Shown here piece by piece: positions 25,042 through 34,642 of a DNA stretch of 64,000 nt. Within the stretch, counting starts at the first letter, position 1. Every line of letters starts with the position of its first letter. A program made the position numbers and the translations under genes. Origin of the DNA: WHTX01 sp038255145 (GTDB taxonomy: Bacteria; Actinomycetota; Acidimicrobiia; Acidimicrobiales; CAIXPF01); the NCBI GenBank assembly GCA_038255145.1, contig JBBSLP010000019.1, forward strand, positions 22,081-86,080. Direction: 5' to 3'. The notes beneath the pieces were generated by a model, which had not been told where the DNA came from, made no database searches, and saw only the letters and a program-made list of their open reading frames with translations.

Positions 25042-25752
25042 ATGCAAGAGAACGCACGCATCTTCGGTGCCGAGATCATCGGCACCTTCGTGTTGATGAT
25101 CATCGGTCCGGGCAGTGCCATCATCGCAGCCGACAAGATCGGCGCCTACGGCGTGGCGTTCGCCTTCGGCCTGGCGTTGTTGGCCATGGCGTACACCATC
25201 GGACACGTGTCAGGGTGCCACATCAACCCGGCGATGACCCTGGGCTTCGTGCTGGCCAAGAAGATCACCGCCATGGAAGCGGCCTACTACTGGCTGGCCC
25301 AGGTGGGCGGGGCCATCCTCGGCGGCCTGGTGTTGTACGTCATCACCGAAGGCGGTGACCTGGACCAGACCGGTGTCTTCGCCGCCAACGGCTGGGGGGA
25401 GAAGATCGGCAGCTCGTTCGGGATGGGCTCGGCCATCCTCGTCGAGGTCATCTTCACCGCCCTGCTCATCTTCGTGGTGCTGTCCACCACCACCGAGGGC
25501 TACCCCGGTGGCTTCGGCGGGCTGGCCGTGGGGCTGACGCTCACCATGATCCACCTGGCCACCATCCCCGTGGACAACACGTCGGTGAACCCGGCCCGTT
25601 CGCTGGGCGCCGCCCTCTTCTCGGGCGCCGACGCCCTGTCCCAGCTCTGGGTGTTCATCGTCTTCCCCCTGGTCGGCGCGGTGCTGGGGGTGCTGGCGTG
25701 GATGGCCATCCACGACCACAAGACGGTCGAGGCCATGGACACCCGCCAGTAG
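25042..25752 (+). CDS. aqpZ: aquaporin (AqpZ-type water channel)
   Basis: 236-residue six-helix MIP channel. Both pore motifs are intact: HINPAMT (first half) and SVNPARS (second half). His in TMIHLATIP and Arg of the second NPA motif are the narrow selectivity-filter residues of water-specific aquaporins rather than glycerol facilitators. The start at ATG 25042 has AGGGGAAGG about 7 nt upstream, and a TAGCGT -10 lies at 24999-25004, so this mRNA has a leader. Confidence 0.93.
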   Translation: MQENARIFGAEIIGTFVLMIIGPGSAIIAADKIGAYGVAFAFGLALLAMAYTIGHVSGCHINPAMTLGFVLAKKITAMEAAYYWLAQVGGAILGGLVLYVITEGGDLDQTGVFAANGWGEKIGSSFGMGSAILVEVIFTALLIFVVLSTTTEGYPGGFGGLAVGLTLTMIHLATIPVDNTSVNPARSLGAALFSGADALSQLWVFIVFPLVGAVLGVLAWMAIHDHKTVEAMDTRQ

Positions 25753-25847
25753 CCCTCCGGCGCTGAGGCCCGGCCGGGTCGTGGCCGTACTGACGGTGGT
25801 GCCGGCGGCGTGCCCTGGGCACCACCGTCTGGCACGCTGGACCCATC

Positions 25848-27011
25848 GTGGCCGACCTCACCCCACCACCCCAGGAACCACCGTCCCCGGCCCGCCCGCT
25901 GGCCATCGGCCCCCACGTGCTGTGGCCACCGGTGGTGCTGGCCCCCATGGCCGGGGTCACCAACGGACCGTTCCGGGCCCTGTGCCGGGCCCGGGGGGCC
26001 GGGCTGTACGTCAGCGAGATGGTGGCCGCCCGAGGCCTGGTCGAGGGTGACGAGAAGAGCCACCGCCTGGCCCGCTTCGAGCCCGGCGAGACGCCCCGGT
26101 CCATCCAGCTCTACGGCACCGACGCCGGGGTGATGGGCGACGCCGTCCGCCACCTGGTCAACGACCTGGGGGCCGAGCACGTCGACCTCAACTTCGGCTG
26201 CCCGGTGCGCAAGGTGACCCGCCACGGCGGCGGGGCGGCCCTGCCCTGGCGGCGCCGGCTGTTCCGCGACGTGGTGCGGGCCGCGGTGGCCGGTGGCGGC
26301 GACGTGCCCGTCACCGTGAAGCTGCGCACGGGCCTCGACGCCGGGCACCTCACCCACCTCGAGGCCGGTGCCGTCGCCGAGGCCGAGGGGGTGGCGGCCA
26401 TCACCCTGCACGGGCGCACGGCCGAGCAGCTGTACTCGGGCCGGGCCGACTGGACGGCCATCGCCGAGCTCAAGGCCCAGGTCACGTCGGTGCCCGTGCT
26501 GGGCAACGGCGACATCTGGGTGGCCGGGGATGCGCTGAGGATGATGGCGGAGACGGGGTGCGACGGCGTCGTCATCGGGCGGGGCTGCCTGGGACGACCG
26601 TGGCTTTTCGGCGACCTGGTGGCCGCCTTCGACGGACGGCCGGCTGAACCCGCCCCCACCGTGGCCGGCGTGGTGGCCACCCTGCGGGAGCATGCCCGCC
26701 GCCTGGTCGAGTGGCACGGGGAGCGCACGGGGATCCGTGACCTGCGCAAGCACGTGGGCTGGTACCTGCAGGGCTACCCGGTGGGCTCGGCGGTGCGCCG
26801 CCAGCTGATGGACGCCACCACGCTGGCCCAGCTCGAGGCCGGGCTCGACGAGCTCGACCCCACCGTCGAACTGCCCCCCGAGGCCGTGGGCATGCCCCGG
26901 GGCCACCAGCACGGGCCCAAGGCCATCACCGTGCCCGACGGCTTCTGGCGCGACCGCGACGACGCCACCCCCCTAGCTGCAGCGGCCGGCGCCTTCACCT
27001 CAGGCGGCTGA
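25848..27011 (+). CDS. tRNA-dihydrouridine synthase (DusB-type)
   Basis: 387-residue FMN enzyme that reduces uridine to dihydrouridine in tRNA D-loops. Conserved parts are VLAPMAGVTNGPFR, the catalytic Cys in LNFGCPVRKVTRHGGGAALP, TVKLRTG, TLHGRTAEQLYSG and GNGDIW. The C-terminal ~70 residues form the tRNA-binding helical domain (LRKHVGWYLQGYP). GTG start at 25848; a 20-residue Pro-rich leader precedes the barrel. Confidence 0.95.
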   Translation: MADLTPPPQEPPSPARPLAIGPHVLWPPVVLAPMAGVTNGPFRALCRARGAGLYVSEMVAARGLVEGDEKSHRLARFEPGETPRSIQLYGTDAGVMGDAVRHLVNDLGAEHVDLNFGCPVRKVTRHGGGAALPWRRRLFRDVVRAAVAGGGDVPVTVKLRTGLDAGHLTHLEAGAVAEAEGVAAITLHGRTAEQLYSGRADWTAIAELKAQVTSVPVLGNGDIWVAGDALRMMAETGCDGVVIGRGCLGRPWLFGDLVAAFDGRPAEPAPTVAGVVATLREHARRLVEWHGERTGIRDLRKHVGWYLQGYPVGSAVRRQLMDATTLAQLEAGLDELDPTVELPPEAVGMPRGHQHGPKAITVPDGFWRDRDDATPLAAAAGAFTSGG

Positions 27012-27132
27012 GCCCGCCGCCGCCCGGCCGCCGCCCGGCCGCGGCGCGATCTGGGCCCGCTGAGCGGCAAGGATCGCACCGAGAAGCGCGCCGGAGGGTG
27101 GGCGGTGGCCGGCACACCCGCAGCGCGATGGG

Positions 27133-27753
<621 letters not shown>

Positions 27754-27760
27754 CGCCGGC

Positions 27761-27766
27761 ACCGTA
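27761..27766 (-). promoter_or_regulatory. -10 element TACGGT, leaderless promoter of maf
   Basis: TAnnnT hexamer 7 nt before the GTG at 27753. Confidence 0.45.
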
Positions 27767-27865
27767 CCGGGCGGTCGGCGCCACCACCGGCGCGGCTATG
27801 GTCCATCTCCTGACGAAACGGACGAGGCCGGGGCAGCCGTCGCCGGTCCGGCCCAGGGAGCAGCC

Positions 27866-28975
27866 ATGGCCCAGCCCGAACCCTCCCCCACCCCAGCCGC
27901 GACCGGGGACGCCGCCGCGACCGCGGACGCCGTCGCCACGGTCGACGCCGTGCTCAGCACCACCCGGGCCGTGCGCCGCCGCCTCGACCTCGAGCGTCCC
28001 GTGCCCGACGAGCTGCTGCTGCGCTGCATCGACGTGGCCGAACAGGCGCCATCGGGGGCGGGGCAGGCCAGCCGGCGTTGGCTGGTCATCCGCGACCCCG
28101 AGGTCAAGGAGCAGCTGGCCGAGCTCTACCGCCGGGCCGGGGGGGCACGCCTGGTCGAGGCGGTGGCCCAGGCCGACGCCGCGGGCACCCACCCACCGGC
28201 GACCACGGCCTCGGCCGCCCACCTGGCCGAGCACCTGGCCCAGGTGCCGGCCCTGGTCCTCGTCACCATCTGGGGCATCCACGACGGCAGCGGCAACCCC
28301 GGCCTGTTCGACTCGGTCATCCAGGCGGCGTGGAGCTTCTGCCTGGCCCTGCGGGTCCGGGGCCTGGGCAGCGCCTGGACCACCCTGCACCTGGCCGAGC
28401 GCGACGCCGCCGCCGAGCTGCTGGGCCTGCCTGCGGGCGTGAGCCAGATCGTGCTGCTGCCCGTGGCCTGGACCATCGGCACCGACTTCCACCCCGTGGC
28501 CCGCCGGCCCGCCTCCGAGGTCACCTACCTCGACCACTGGGGCCACACCGCCACCCGGCCCCCCGCCAGTGCCCGCCTGCAGCTGGCCGACGGCCCCGGG
28601 GCCACCGCCGAGCTCGACGTCGCCGCCAGCCCGGCCGCGGTGTGGGCGGCGCTGGTGGCGGCACCATGGTCGCCGCTGGGCGACGCGCCGGCCGTCGGCG
28701 AGGGGGTCGTGGCCACGCCGCCCAGCCACCTGGCCTGGCGGGGCGGCGCGGGGGCCGGACCCGACACCAGCTGGAGGATCGAGCTCGACGGGATGGGCGG
28801 CCGCCGCACCCGGCTGCGGCTCCACGCCACCCTGGACCCGGCCGACCCCACCCTGGCCACGGCCATCGCCGCCGACCCGGGAGCGGAGTCGACCCTGATC
28901 CGCCAGCGGGTGACCGGGCTGCTCGCCGTGCTCGACGACCGGGCCGCCGCCCTGCGCCTGGCCGCCGAAGCCTGA
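27866..28975 (+). CDS. nitroreductase - SRPBCC-like two-domain protein
   Basis: 369 residues. Residues 30-215 are an FMN nitroreductase (TTRAVRRRLDLERPVPDELL; AEQAPSGAGQASRRWLVIRDPE; LGSAWTTLHL; VAWTIGTDF). After YLDHWG comes a second domain of about 120 residues with the alternating pattern of the SRPBCC/polyketide-cyclase fold (ELDVAASPAAVWAAL ... LLAVLDDRAAAL). Nitroreductases normally end after the first domain, so this is a fusion. ATG 27866 has GGGAG 6 nt upstream. Substrates unknown. Confidence 0.8.
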   Translation: MAQPEPSPTPAATGDAAATADAVATVDAVLSTTRAVRRRLDLERPVPDELLLRCIDVAEQAPSGAGQASRRWLVIRDPEVKEQLAELYRRAGGARLVEAVAQADAAGTHPPATTASAAHLAEHLAQVPALVLVTIWGIHDGSGNPGLFDSVIQAAWSFCLALRVRGLGSAWTTLHLAERDAAAELLGLPAGVSQIVLLPVAWTIGTDFHPVARRPASEVTYLDHWGHTATRPPASARLQLADGPGATAELDVAASPAAVWAALVAAPWSPLGDAPAVGEGVVATPPSHLAWRGGAGAGPDTSWRIELDGMGGRRTRLRLHATLDPADPTLATAIAADPGAESTLIRQRVTGLLAVLDDRAAALRLAAEA

Positions 28976-29005
28976 CAGCAGGGGCGGGCCACCGGGCCAC
29001 GGCCC

Positions 29006-30409
29006 TCAGCGCCGGGCGGCCTCGTCGGGGCGTTGCGGGTCGTGCCAGCCCCCGGGGCCGGCCACGATGGCCTCGGCGGCGAGGGGGCCCCAACTGCCCC
29101 GCTCGTAGACGTGCACGGGACCGGGGAGGTCGAGCACGGGCTGCACGATGCGCCATTGCTCCTCGACCAGGTCGGCCCGCGAGAACCGCGAGTGGTCGCC
29201 GGCCACGGCGTCGGAGATGAGCCGTTCGTAGGCCTCGCGGCGATGACCCAACACGTCCTCGAAGTCGACGTCGAGCTCCACGGGACGGGCGGCCAGCCGG
29301 TCGGGCTCCTTGGCCCCCATGTGGAAGGTCACCCCATCCCGCTGGCCGAGGCGGAAGCGCAGCTGGTTGGGCTCGGGGCGCACGGCGCCGTCGCTGAACA
29401 GCAGGCGCGGGGGCTGGTGGAACTCGACGACGGCCTCGAGCGACGTACCGGCCAGGGCCTTGCCCGCCCGCAGGTAGAAGGGCACGCCGGCCCAACGCCA
29501 CGAGTCGATCTCCAGGCGCAGGGCGGCGTAGGTCTCCGTCGTGGAACGCGGTGCCACCCCGGGCTCGTTGAGGTAGCCGGCGTACTGGCCCCGCACGATG
29601 TCGCCCTCGCCGACCGAGGCAACGGCCTGGAGCACCTTGGCCCGCTCGTCGCCCAGGGCCCGGGCCGACGCCAGGACCGGGGGCTCCATGCCCAGCAGCG
29701 TCACCACCTGCAGCAGGTGGTTCTGCACCACGTCGCGCACGGCGCCCACGGCGTCGTAGAACGATCCCCGGCCCTCGATGCCGAAGGACTCGGTCATGGT
29801 GATCTGCACGCTGGCCACGTAGCTGCGGTTCCACACCGGTTCGAGCAGGGCGTTGGCGAAGCGGAAGATGAGGATGTTCTCGATCGACTCCTTGCCCAGG
29901 TAGTGGTCGATGCGGAAGACCTGGGACTCGTCGAAGGAGGCGTTGACCACGGCGTTCAGCTCCAGCGCCGAACCCAGGTCGCGCCCGAAGGGCTTCTCCA
30001 CCACCAGGCGGCTGCCCCGGTGCAGGCCCACCTCGGCCAGCCCGGGCACGACCCGGTCGAACAGGCCGGGCGGGATGGCCAGGTAGAACACCGGCCTCGA
30101 GCAACCGGTCAGGGCGGTGCGCAGGTCCCGGTAGGTCGACTCGTGGCGGTAGTCGCCCGTGACCATCTTCAGGCGACCCTCGAGCCGGTCGAGGGCATCG
30201 TGGTCGGGTTGGGGGATGACCATCTCCACCGACTCCCGGGCGTAGCGACCGAGAGCCTGGTCGTCCCAGTCCGAGTCGGCCACGCCGAACACGGGTACGT
30301 CGAGCACACCCCGCCGCTCGAGGTGGTACAGCGCCGGGAACAGCTTCTTGCGGGCCAAGTCGCCGGTGGCCCCGAAGAGCACCAGCACGTCCCCAGCGTC
30401 GTCTGACAC
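29006..30409 (-). CDS. zwf: glucose-6-phosphate 1-dehydrogenase
   Basis: 467-residue enzyme that oxidises glucose-6-phosphate to 6-phosphogluconolactone with NADP+, the first oxidative pentose-phosphate step. NADP site GATGDLARKKL (residues 13-23), catalytic motif RIDHYLGKE (about 165-175), EKPFGRDL just before it. GTG start at 30409; TAGGAT lies only 6 nt upstream. It stands apart from tal, pgl and opcA, the usual actinobacterial neighbours. Divergent from the chemotaxis operon. Confidence 0.96.
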   Translation of the reverse strand: MSDDAGDVLVLFGATGDLARKKLFPALYHLERRGVLDVPVFGVADSDWDDQALGRYARESVEMVIPQPDHDALDRLEGRLKMVTGDYRHESTYRDLRTALTGCSRPVFYLAIPPGLFDRVVPGLAEVGLHRGSRLVVEKPFGRDLGSALELNAVVNASFDESQVFRIDHYLGKESIENILIFRFANALLEPVWNRSYVASVQITMTESFGIEGRGSFYDAVGAVRDVVQNHLLQVVTLLGMEPPVLASARALGDERAKVLQAVASVGEGDIVRGQYAGYLNEPGVAPRSTTETYAALRLEIDSWRWAGVPFYLRAGKALAGTSLEAVVEFHQPPRLLFSDGAVRPEPNQLRFRLGQRDGVTFHMGAKEPDRLAARPVELDVDFEDVLGHRREAYERLISDAVAGDHSRFSRADLVEEQWRIVQPVLDLPGPVHVYERGSWGPLAAEAIVAGPGGWHDPQRPDEAARR

Positions 30410-30501
30410 GGGGTGATCCTACGTACGCTTCGTGGTGTCTCGTACGCTGCTAGTGGTGAGTGGCGCCATCCGCGAGGCAGATGTGCCGCACAAGTTGGTG
30501 C

Positions 30502-30529
30502 TAAAGGGTGAAGGCCGACGTGCCGATGA
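30502..30529 (+). promoter_or_regulatory. motility-sigma (FliA/WhiG-type) promoter match for the chemotaxis operon
   Basis: TAAA at 30502-30505, a 16-nt spacer, and GCCGATGA at 30522-30529 (7 of 8 to the GCCGATAA consensus). The known consensus of sigma-28 and the actinobacterial WhiG class is TAAA-N15/16-GCCGATAA. It is oriented toward the receptor gene, whose ATG is about 100 nt downstream. Identification rests on the motif only. Confidence 0.65.
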
Positions 30530-30632
30530 CCTTCGCCATGGTGCGGCTGCAGCAGGGCGCGACGCCCGACGGGCATTGCCGTCGAGCAGCGCGCCCGGGG
30601 CCGGATGGGACTGCCGTGGGAAGTGGGTGGCC

Positions 30633-32363
30633 ATGAGCTGGCTCGACAACGTGCGCGTCGGCACCCGGCTGGGGGTGGCCTTCGGCCTGATCTGCGGACT
30701 GCTGGTGATCGTGGTCGGCGTGGGCCTCACCAGCCAGGCCAGCCAGCAGGACGCCGAGCGGGCCATCCTCCAGAACGCCACCGTCAGCCGGGACGTGCTC
30801 GAGCTCAAGGCCCAGGCCGCCGTGCTCAACGGCTCGCAGAACGCCTACGCCCTCGACGTGCTACGGGGCACCGTCGGGGCCCTCGACGACAACGCCCCCT
30901 ACCGGCGGGCCAACCTCGACGCCGTCGAAGGCTTCCGCTCGGCCCTGGCCGTCGTCGATCAGGACCCCCTCGGCGCCGAGGAGCGGGCCCTCGTCGCCGA
31001 CATCCGGGTCGACTTCGAGCACTTCCTGGCCCTCGACGACCAGATCGTCGCCCTGTTCCGCCAGGGCACGCCCGACGCTGCGGCCCAGGCCGGCGACCTC
31101 GTCCTCGGTGAGTCCCAGGAGACCGCCGGCCACGTCCAGGACGACAGCGACACCCTGGCCGACTCCCTCATCGCCGACAGCGTTCGCAGCGAGCGCGACG
31201 CCCGGGCCGCGTCGCGCCGGGCCGACGCCCTCATGCTCGGCGCCGGGGCCCTGGCCCTGATCCTGGCCGTGGCCCTCGCCGTGGTGATCACCCGATCGCT
31301 GACCATCCCCCTGCGCCGCACCATGGACGTCCTGCGGGCCGTGGCCGGGGGCGACCTCACCCCCCGCCTCGGGGCCCACCGCCGCGACGAGGTCGGCCAG
31401 ATGGGGGCGGCGCTCGACGAGACGCTCGAGCGCATGGGCGGCACCATCACCACCATCGCCGGGGGCTCGTCCCTCCTGGCCGCCTCGTCCGAGGAGCTGT
31501 CGGCGGTGAGCCAGCAGATGGGCTCGGCCGCGGCCGAGACCGCGGCCCAGGCCGCCACGGTGTCCGCCGCCGCCGAGCAGGTCTCCACCAGCCTGCACTC
31601 GGTGTCCGCGGGGGCCGAGGAGCTGGGCACCAGCATCCAGGAGATCGCCCGCAACACCTCGGAAGCGGCCACCGTGGCCGCCCAGGCCGTGGGCGTGGCC
31701 CTGGGCACCAACGACACCGTGCTCCAGCTGCGGGCCAGCTCGGTGGAGATCGGCGAGGTCATCAAGGTCATCACCTCCATCGCCCAGCAGACCAACCTGC
31801 TGGCCCTCAACGCCACCATCGAGGCGGCCCGGGCCGGCGAGGCGGGCAAGGGCTTCGCCGTGGTGGCCAACGAGGTCAAGGACCTGGCCCGCAAGACGGC
31901 CCGGTCCAGCGACGAGATCGCCCGCAAGATCGAGAGCATCCAGGCCGACACGTCCGAAGCGGTGACGGCCATCAGCCGCATCACCGCCATCATCCACCAG
32001 ATCAACGACATCCAGACCGTGATCGCCGCCTCGGTCGAGGAGCAGGCCGTCACCACCCGGGAGATCGCCCGCAGCGTCAGCGAGGCGGCCATGGGCTCCA
32101 CCGAGATCGCCCGCAACATCACCGGGGTGGCCGAGACGGCCGAGACCACGACCCAGGGGGCGTCGGAGACCCAGCGGGCGGCCGGCGAGTTGGCCCGCCT
32201 GGCCACCGAGCTGCAGGTGCTGGTGTCCCAGTTCCGCCAGGACGACGGGGCGCGGCCCGGTGACGACCCCCGCGGCGACGGCTCCCTGTCGGCCACCGAC
32301 CGCTCCGACCGGGGTGGTGCCCGTCCCCTGGCCCTGGCCGGTGCCGGGTGGGACCACCGGTGA
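30633..32363 (+). CDS. methyl-accepting chemotaxis protein
   Basis: 576-residue transmembrane receptor. TM1 at about 15-37, a periplasmic four-helix-bundle sensor (40-195), TM2 at about 203-225, a HAMP domain (226-280) and a long coiled-coil signalling domain. The highly conserved hairpin tip IAQQTNLLALNATIEAARAGE...GFAVVANEVK is intact, so it can couple CheA/CheW. ATG 30633; the upstream open frame carries no conserved sequence. The stop overlaps cheA (GTGA). No C-terminal CheR/CheB tether pentapeptide is visible. Ligand unknown. Confidence 0.93.
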   Translation: MSWLDNVRVGTRLGVAFGLICGLLVIVVGVGLTSQASQQDAERAILQNATVSRDVLELKAQAAVLNGSQNAYALDVLRGTVGALDDNAPYRRANLDAVEGFRSALAVVDQDPLGAEERALVADIRVDFEHFLALDDQIVALFRQGTPDAAAQAGDLVLGESQETAGHVQDDSDTLADSLIADSVRSERDARAASRRADALMLGAGALALILAVALAVVITRSLTIPLRRTMDVLRAVAGGDLTPRLGAHRRDEVGQMGAALDETLERMGGTITTIAGGSSLLAASSEELSAVSQQMGSAAAETAAQAATVSAAAEQVSTSLHSVSAGAEELGTSIQEIARNTSEAATVAAQAVGVALGTNDTVLQLRASSVEIGEVIKVITSIAQQTNLLALNATIEAARAGEAGKGFAVVANEVKDLARKTARSSDEIARKIESIQADTSEAVTAISRITAIIHQINDIQTVIAASVEEQAVTTREIARSVSEAAMGSTEIARNITGVAETAETTTQGASETQRAAGELARLATELQVLVSQFRQDDGARPGDDPRGDGSLSATDRSDRGGARPLALAGAGWDHR

Positions 32364-34642
32364 CCGAGGACGAGGAGATCCTCGAGGCCTTCCTGGAGGA
32401 GAGCCGGGAGAACCTCGACCAGATGGCCCGGGACCTGGTCGACCTGGAAGCCGACCCCGGCGACGCCGCCCTGCTGGCCCGGGTGTTCCGGGCCGTGCAC
32501 ACGGTCAAGGGCACCTGCGGGTTCCTCGGCCTCCACCACCTCGAAGCCCTCAGCCACGCCGGGGAGAACCTGCTCGGCGCCCTGCGCGACGGCGAGCTGG
32601 TCCTCGACGCCGCCACCACCACGAGCCTGCTGCTGCTGGTCGACGCCATCACCGCCGTGCTCGACCGCGTCGCCGCCACCGGGACCGAGGGTGGGGACGA
32701 CCACGCCGAGATCGTCGCCCGGTTGTCGCTCCACCTCGACCGACCGGCTCCGTCCCCCGAACCCGCCCCGGCTCCGTCCGCCCCGCCTCCCCCGTCCGCC
32801 CCGCCTCCCCCGGCGTCGACTTTGACCCCGGCGTCGACGATGACCCCGGCGTCGACGATGACCCCGGCACCGGCGGCCGGTTGGACGACCCCGGTGGCCG
32901 ACCCGCGGCCGGGCCCCGACGACACGGCCCCGCCGGCCGAGACGACGATCCGCGTCGACGTGTCCGTGCTCGACAAGCTCCAGGACCTGGTGGGCGAGCT
33001 GGTGCTGGCCCGCGACCAGATCGGCGAGGTGGCCCTGACCGACGAGGACGGCCCCCTGACCCAGCCCTACCGCCAGCTGCGCCTCATCACCAGCGAGCTG
33101 CGCGAGGGCGTCATGCGGGCCCGGCTCCAGCCGGTGGGTGCCGTGCTCGGCCGCTTCCACCGCGTCGGCCGCGACCTGGCCACGGCGCTGGGCAAACACG
33201 TGGCCGTGGAGATCACCGGTGAGGACGTCGGGGTGGACAAGGCCGTCAACGAGGCCCTGCGCGACCCCCTCCTCCACCTCGTCCGCAACGCCATCGACCA
33301 CGGCATCGAAGGCCCGGCCGAGCGCCTGGACGCGGGCAAGCCCGCCCTGGCCCGCCTGCGCATCCGGGCCAGTCACGAACGGGGCCGCCTGCAGGTCGAG
33401 GTGGCCGACGACGGCCGGGGCATCGACGTCGACGCCCTCTGCGCCCGGGCCCTGGCCCTGGGCCTGGTCACCGCGGAGCAACTGGCCACCGTGGGCCCCG
33501 CCGAGCGGCTGGAGCTGATCTTCGTGCCCGGCCTCTCGACCCGGGGCGACGTCACCACCGTCTCGGGCCGGGGCGTGGGCATGGACGTGGTGCGCACCGA
33601 CCTCGAGCAGGTGGGAGGCACCATCGACGTGACCACTGTGGCGGGCCGGGGCACGACGTTCCGCATCGACGTGCCCCTGACCCTGGCCATCGTCGGCGCC
33701 CTCGTCGTGCGCGGCGGCACCGGGCGCTACGCCATCCCCCAGGTCGACGTGCAGGAGGTCGTCCACGTCGAGACCGGCGACCTCGGCCCCGTGCTGCGAC
33801 TGCGGGGGCGCCTGGTGCCGGTGGTGGACCTCGCCGCCCAGCTCGGCCTGCCCCGGTCCCCCGCCCCCGCCGCTGACGAGGGGGGCGACGTCGTGGTGCT
33901 GCGCAGCGGGGGGCGTCGCTTCGGGCTGCTCGTCGACGAGGTGGGTGACACCACCGAGGCCGTCGTCAAGCCCCTGACCAGGGCCATCCGGGCCGTGCCC
34001 GTCTACTCGGGGGTCACCCTCCTCGGCGACGGCCGTCCCGCCCTCATCCTCGACGTGGCCGGCCTGGCCACTGCGGCCGGCATCGTCGACGAGCGCGACC
34101 AGCTGACGGCCGACGTCATCGACCTGACGTCGTCGTCGGCGTCGGCGGTGGGCGCGGCGGCGCCGGCGCCCATCGATGCCGAGGTGCTGCTGGCCACCGG
34201 CACCGACGGTGGGCGCCTGGCCATCCCCCTCGAGGTCGTGCGCCGACTCGAGCACATCGCCACGGGACGCATCGAACGCCTGGGCGCCGGCGAGGTCGTG
34301 CAGCACGACGACGGCATCCTCCCCTTGGTCAGGGTGGCCGCCATCGACCCCGGCCGCGGTGTCGGCATCGGCGTCGGCGTCGGCGTCGGCATCGGCATCG
34401 ATGCCGACCGCGTGGCCGGGGGCGACGGGGCCTGGCTGCACGCCGTGGTGTGCGCGTCCTCGGTCGGGCTCGTCGGCGTGCTGGTGCGCGACATCGACGA
34501 CGTGGTCGCCCGGCCCGCCCAGGCCGGGCGGCCCGCCACCCGACCGGGGGTGTCCACCTGCCTGGTGCTGGCCGGACGGGTCACCGAGGTGCTCGACGTC
34601 GAGGCCCTGGTGTCCGAGGCCGGTCTGCGGAGCCCGGTGTGA
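32360..34642 (+). CDS. cheA: chemotaxis histidine kinase CheA with two CheW-like domains
   Basis: 760 residues. HPt domain with phosphoacceptor His 47 (AVHTVKGTCGFLG), then a Pro/Ala-rich linker (about 130-200) with 18-bp repeats in place of a clear CheY-binding P2 domain. Next come the dimerisation domain (about 205-270), HATPase_c with HLVRNAIDHGIE, DDGRGID and SGRGVGMD (275-435), and a first CheW-like domain (440-570). A second CheW-like domain (about 600-755) carries a Val/Ile-Gly repeat. GTG 32360 overlaps the receptor stop. It phosphorylates CheY and CheB when the receptor signals. Confidence 0.93.
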   Translation: MTEDEEILEAFLEESRENLDQMARDLVDLEADPGDAALLARVFRAVHTVKGTCGFLGLHHLEALSHAGENLLGALRDGELVLDAATTTSLLLLVDAITAVLDRVAATGTEGGDDHAEIVARLSLHLDRPAPSPEPAPAPSAPPPPSAPPPPASTLTPASTMTPASTMTPAPAAGWTTPVADPRPGPDDTAPPAETTIRVDVSVLDKLQDLVGELVLARDQIGEVALTDEDGPLTQPYRQLRLITSELREGVMRARLQPVGAVLGRFHRVGRDLATALGKHVAVEITGEDVGVDKAVNEALRDPLLHLVRNAIDHGIEGPAERLDAGKPALARLRIRASHERGRLQVEVADDGRGIDVDALCARALALGLVTAEQLATVGPAERLELIFVPGLSTRGDVTTVSGRGVGMDVVRTDLEQVGGTIDVTTVAGRGTTFRIDVPLTLAIVGALVVRGGTGRYAIPQVDVQEVVHVETGDLGPVLRLRGRLVPVVDLAAQLGLPRSPAPAADEGGDVVVLRSGGRRFGLLVDEVGDTTEAVVKPLTRAIRAVPVYSGVTLLGDGRPALILDVAGLATAAGIVDERDQLTADVIDLTSSSASAVGAAAPAPIDAEVLLATGTDGGRLAIPLEVVRRLEHIATGRIERLGAGEVVQHDDGILPLVRVAAIDPGRGVGIGVGVGVGIGIDADRVAGGDGAWLHAVVCASSVGLVGVLVRDIDDVVARPAQAGRPATRPGVSTCLVLAGRVTEVLDVEALVSEAGLRSPV
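32824..32869 (+). repeat. 18-bp tandem repeat in the cheA linker
   Basis: gaccccggcgtcgacgat is present twice exactly, plus a third partial copy, encoding TPASTM units. Two copies of a Pro-coding 18-mer lie just upstream (about 32780-32815). Confidence 0.75.
34359..34402 (+). repeat. 6-bp repeat (GTCGGC/ATCGGC) in cheA
   Basis: Seven tandem hexamers encode alternating Val/Ile-Gly inside the second CheW-like domain. Confidence 0.8.

Noticed and set aside
27012..27060. Repetitive GCCGCC/GCCCGG stretch after dusB
   Set aside because: Simple GC-rich sequence with no stable unit and no clear hairpin with flanking symmetry.
30959..34441. 1160-residue open frame on the minus strand opposite mcp/cheA
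   Set aside because: Antisense shadow of GC-rich coding DNA: Gly/Asp/Ala/Arg-rich composition without motifs, lying over clearly conserved chemotaxis genes.
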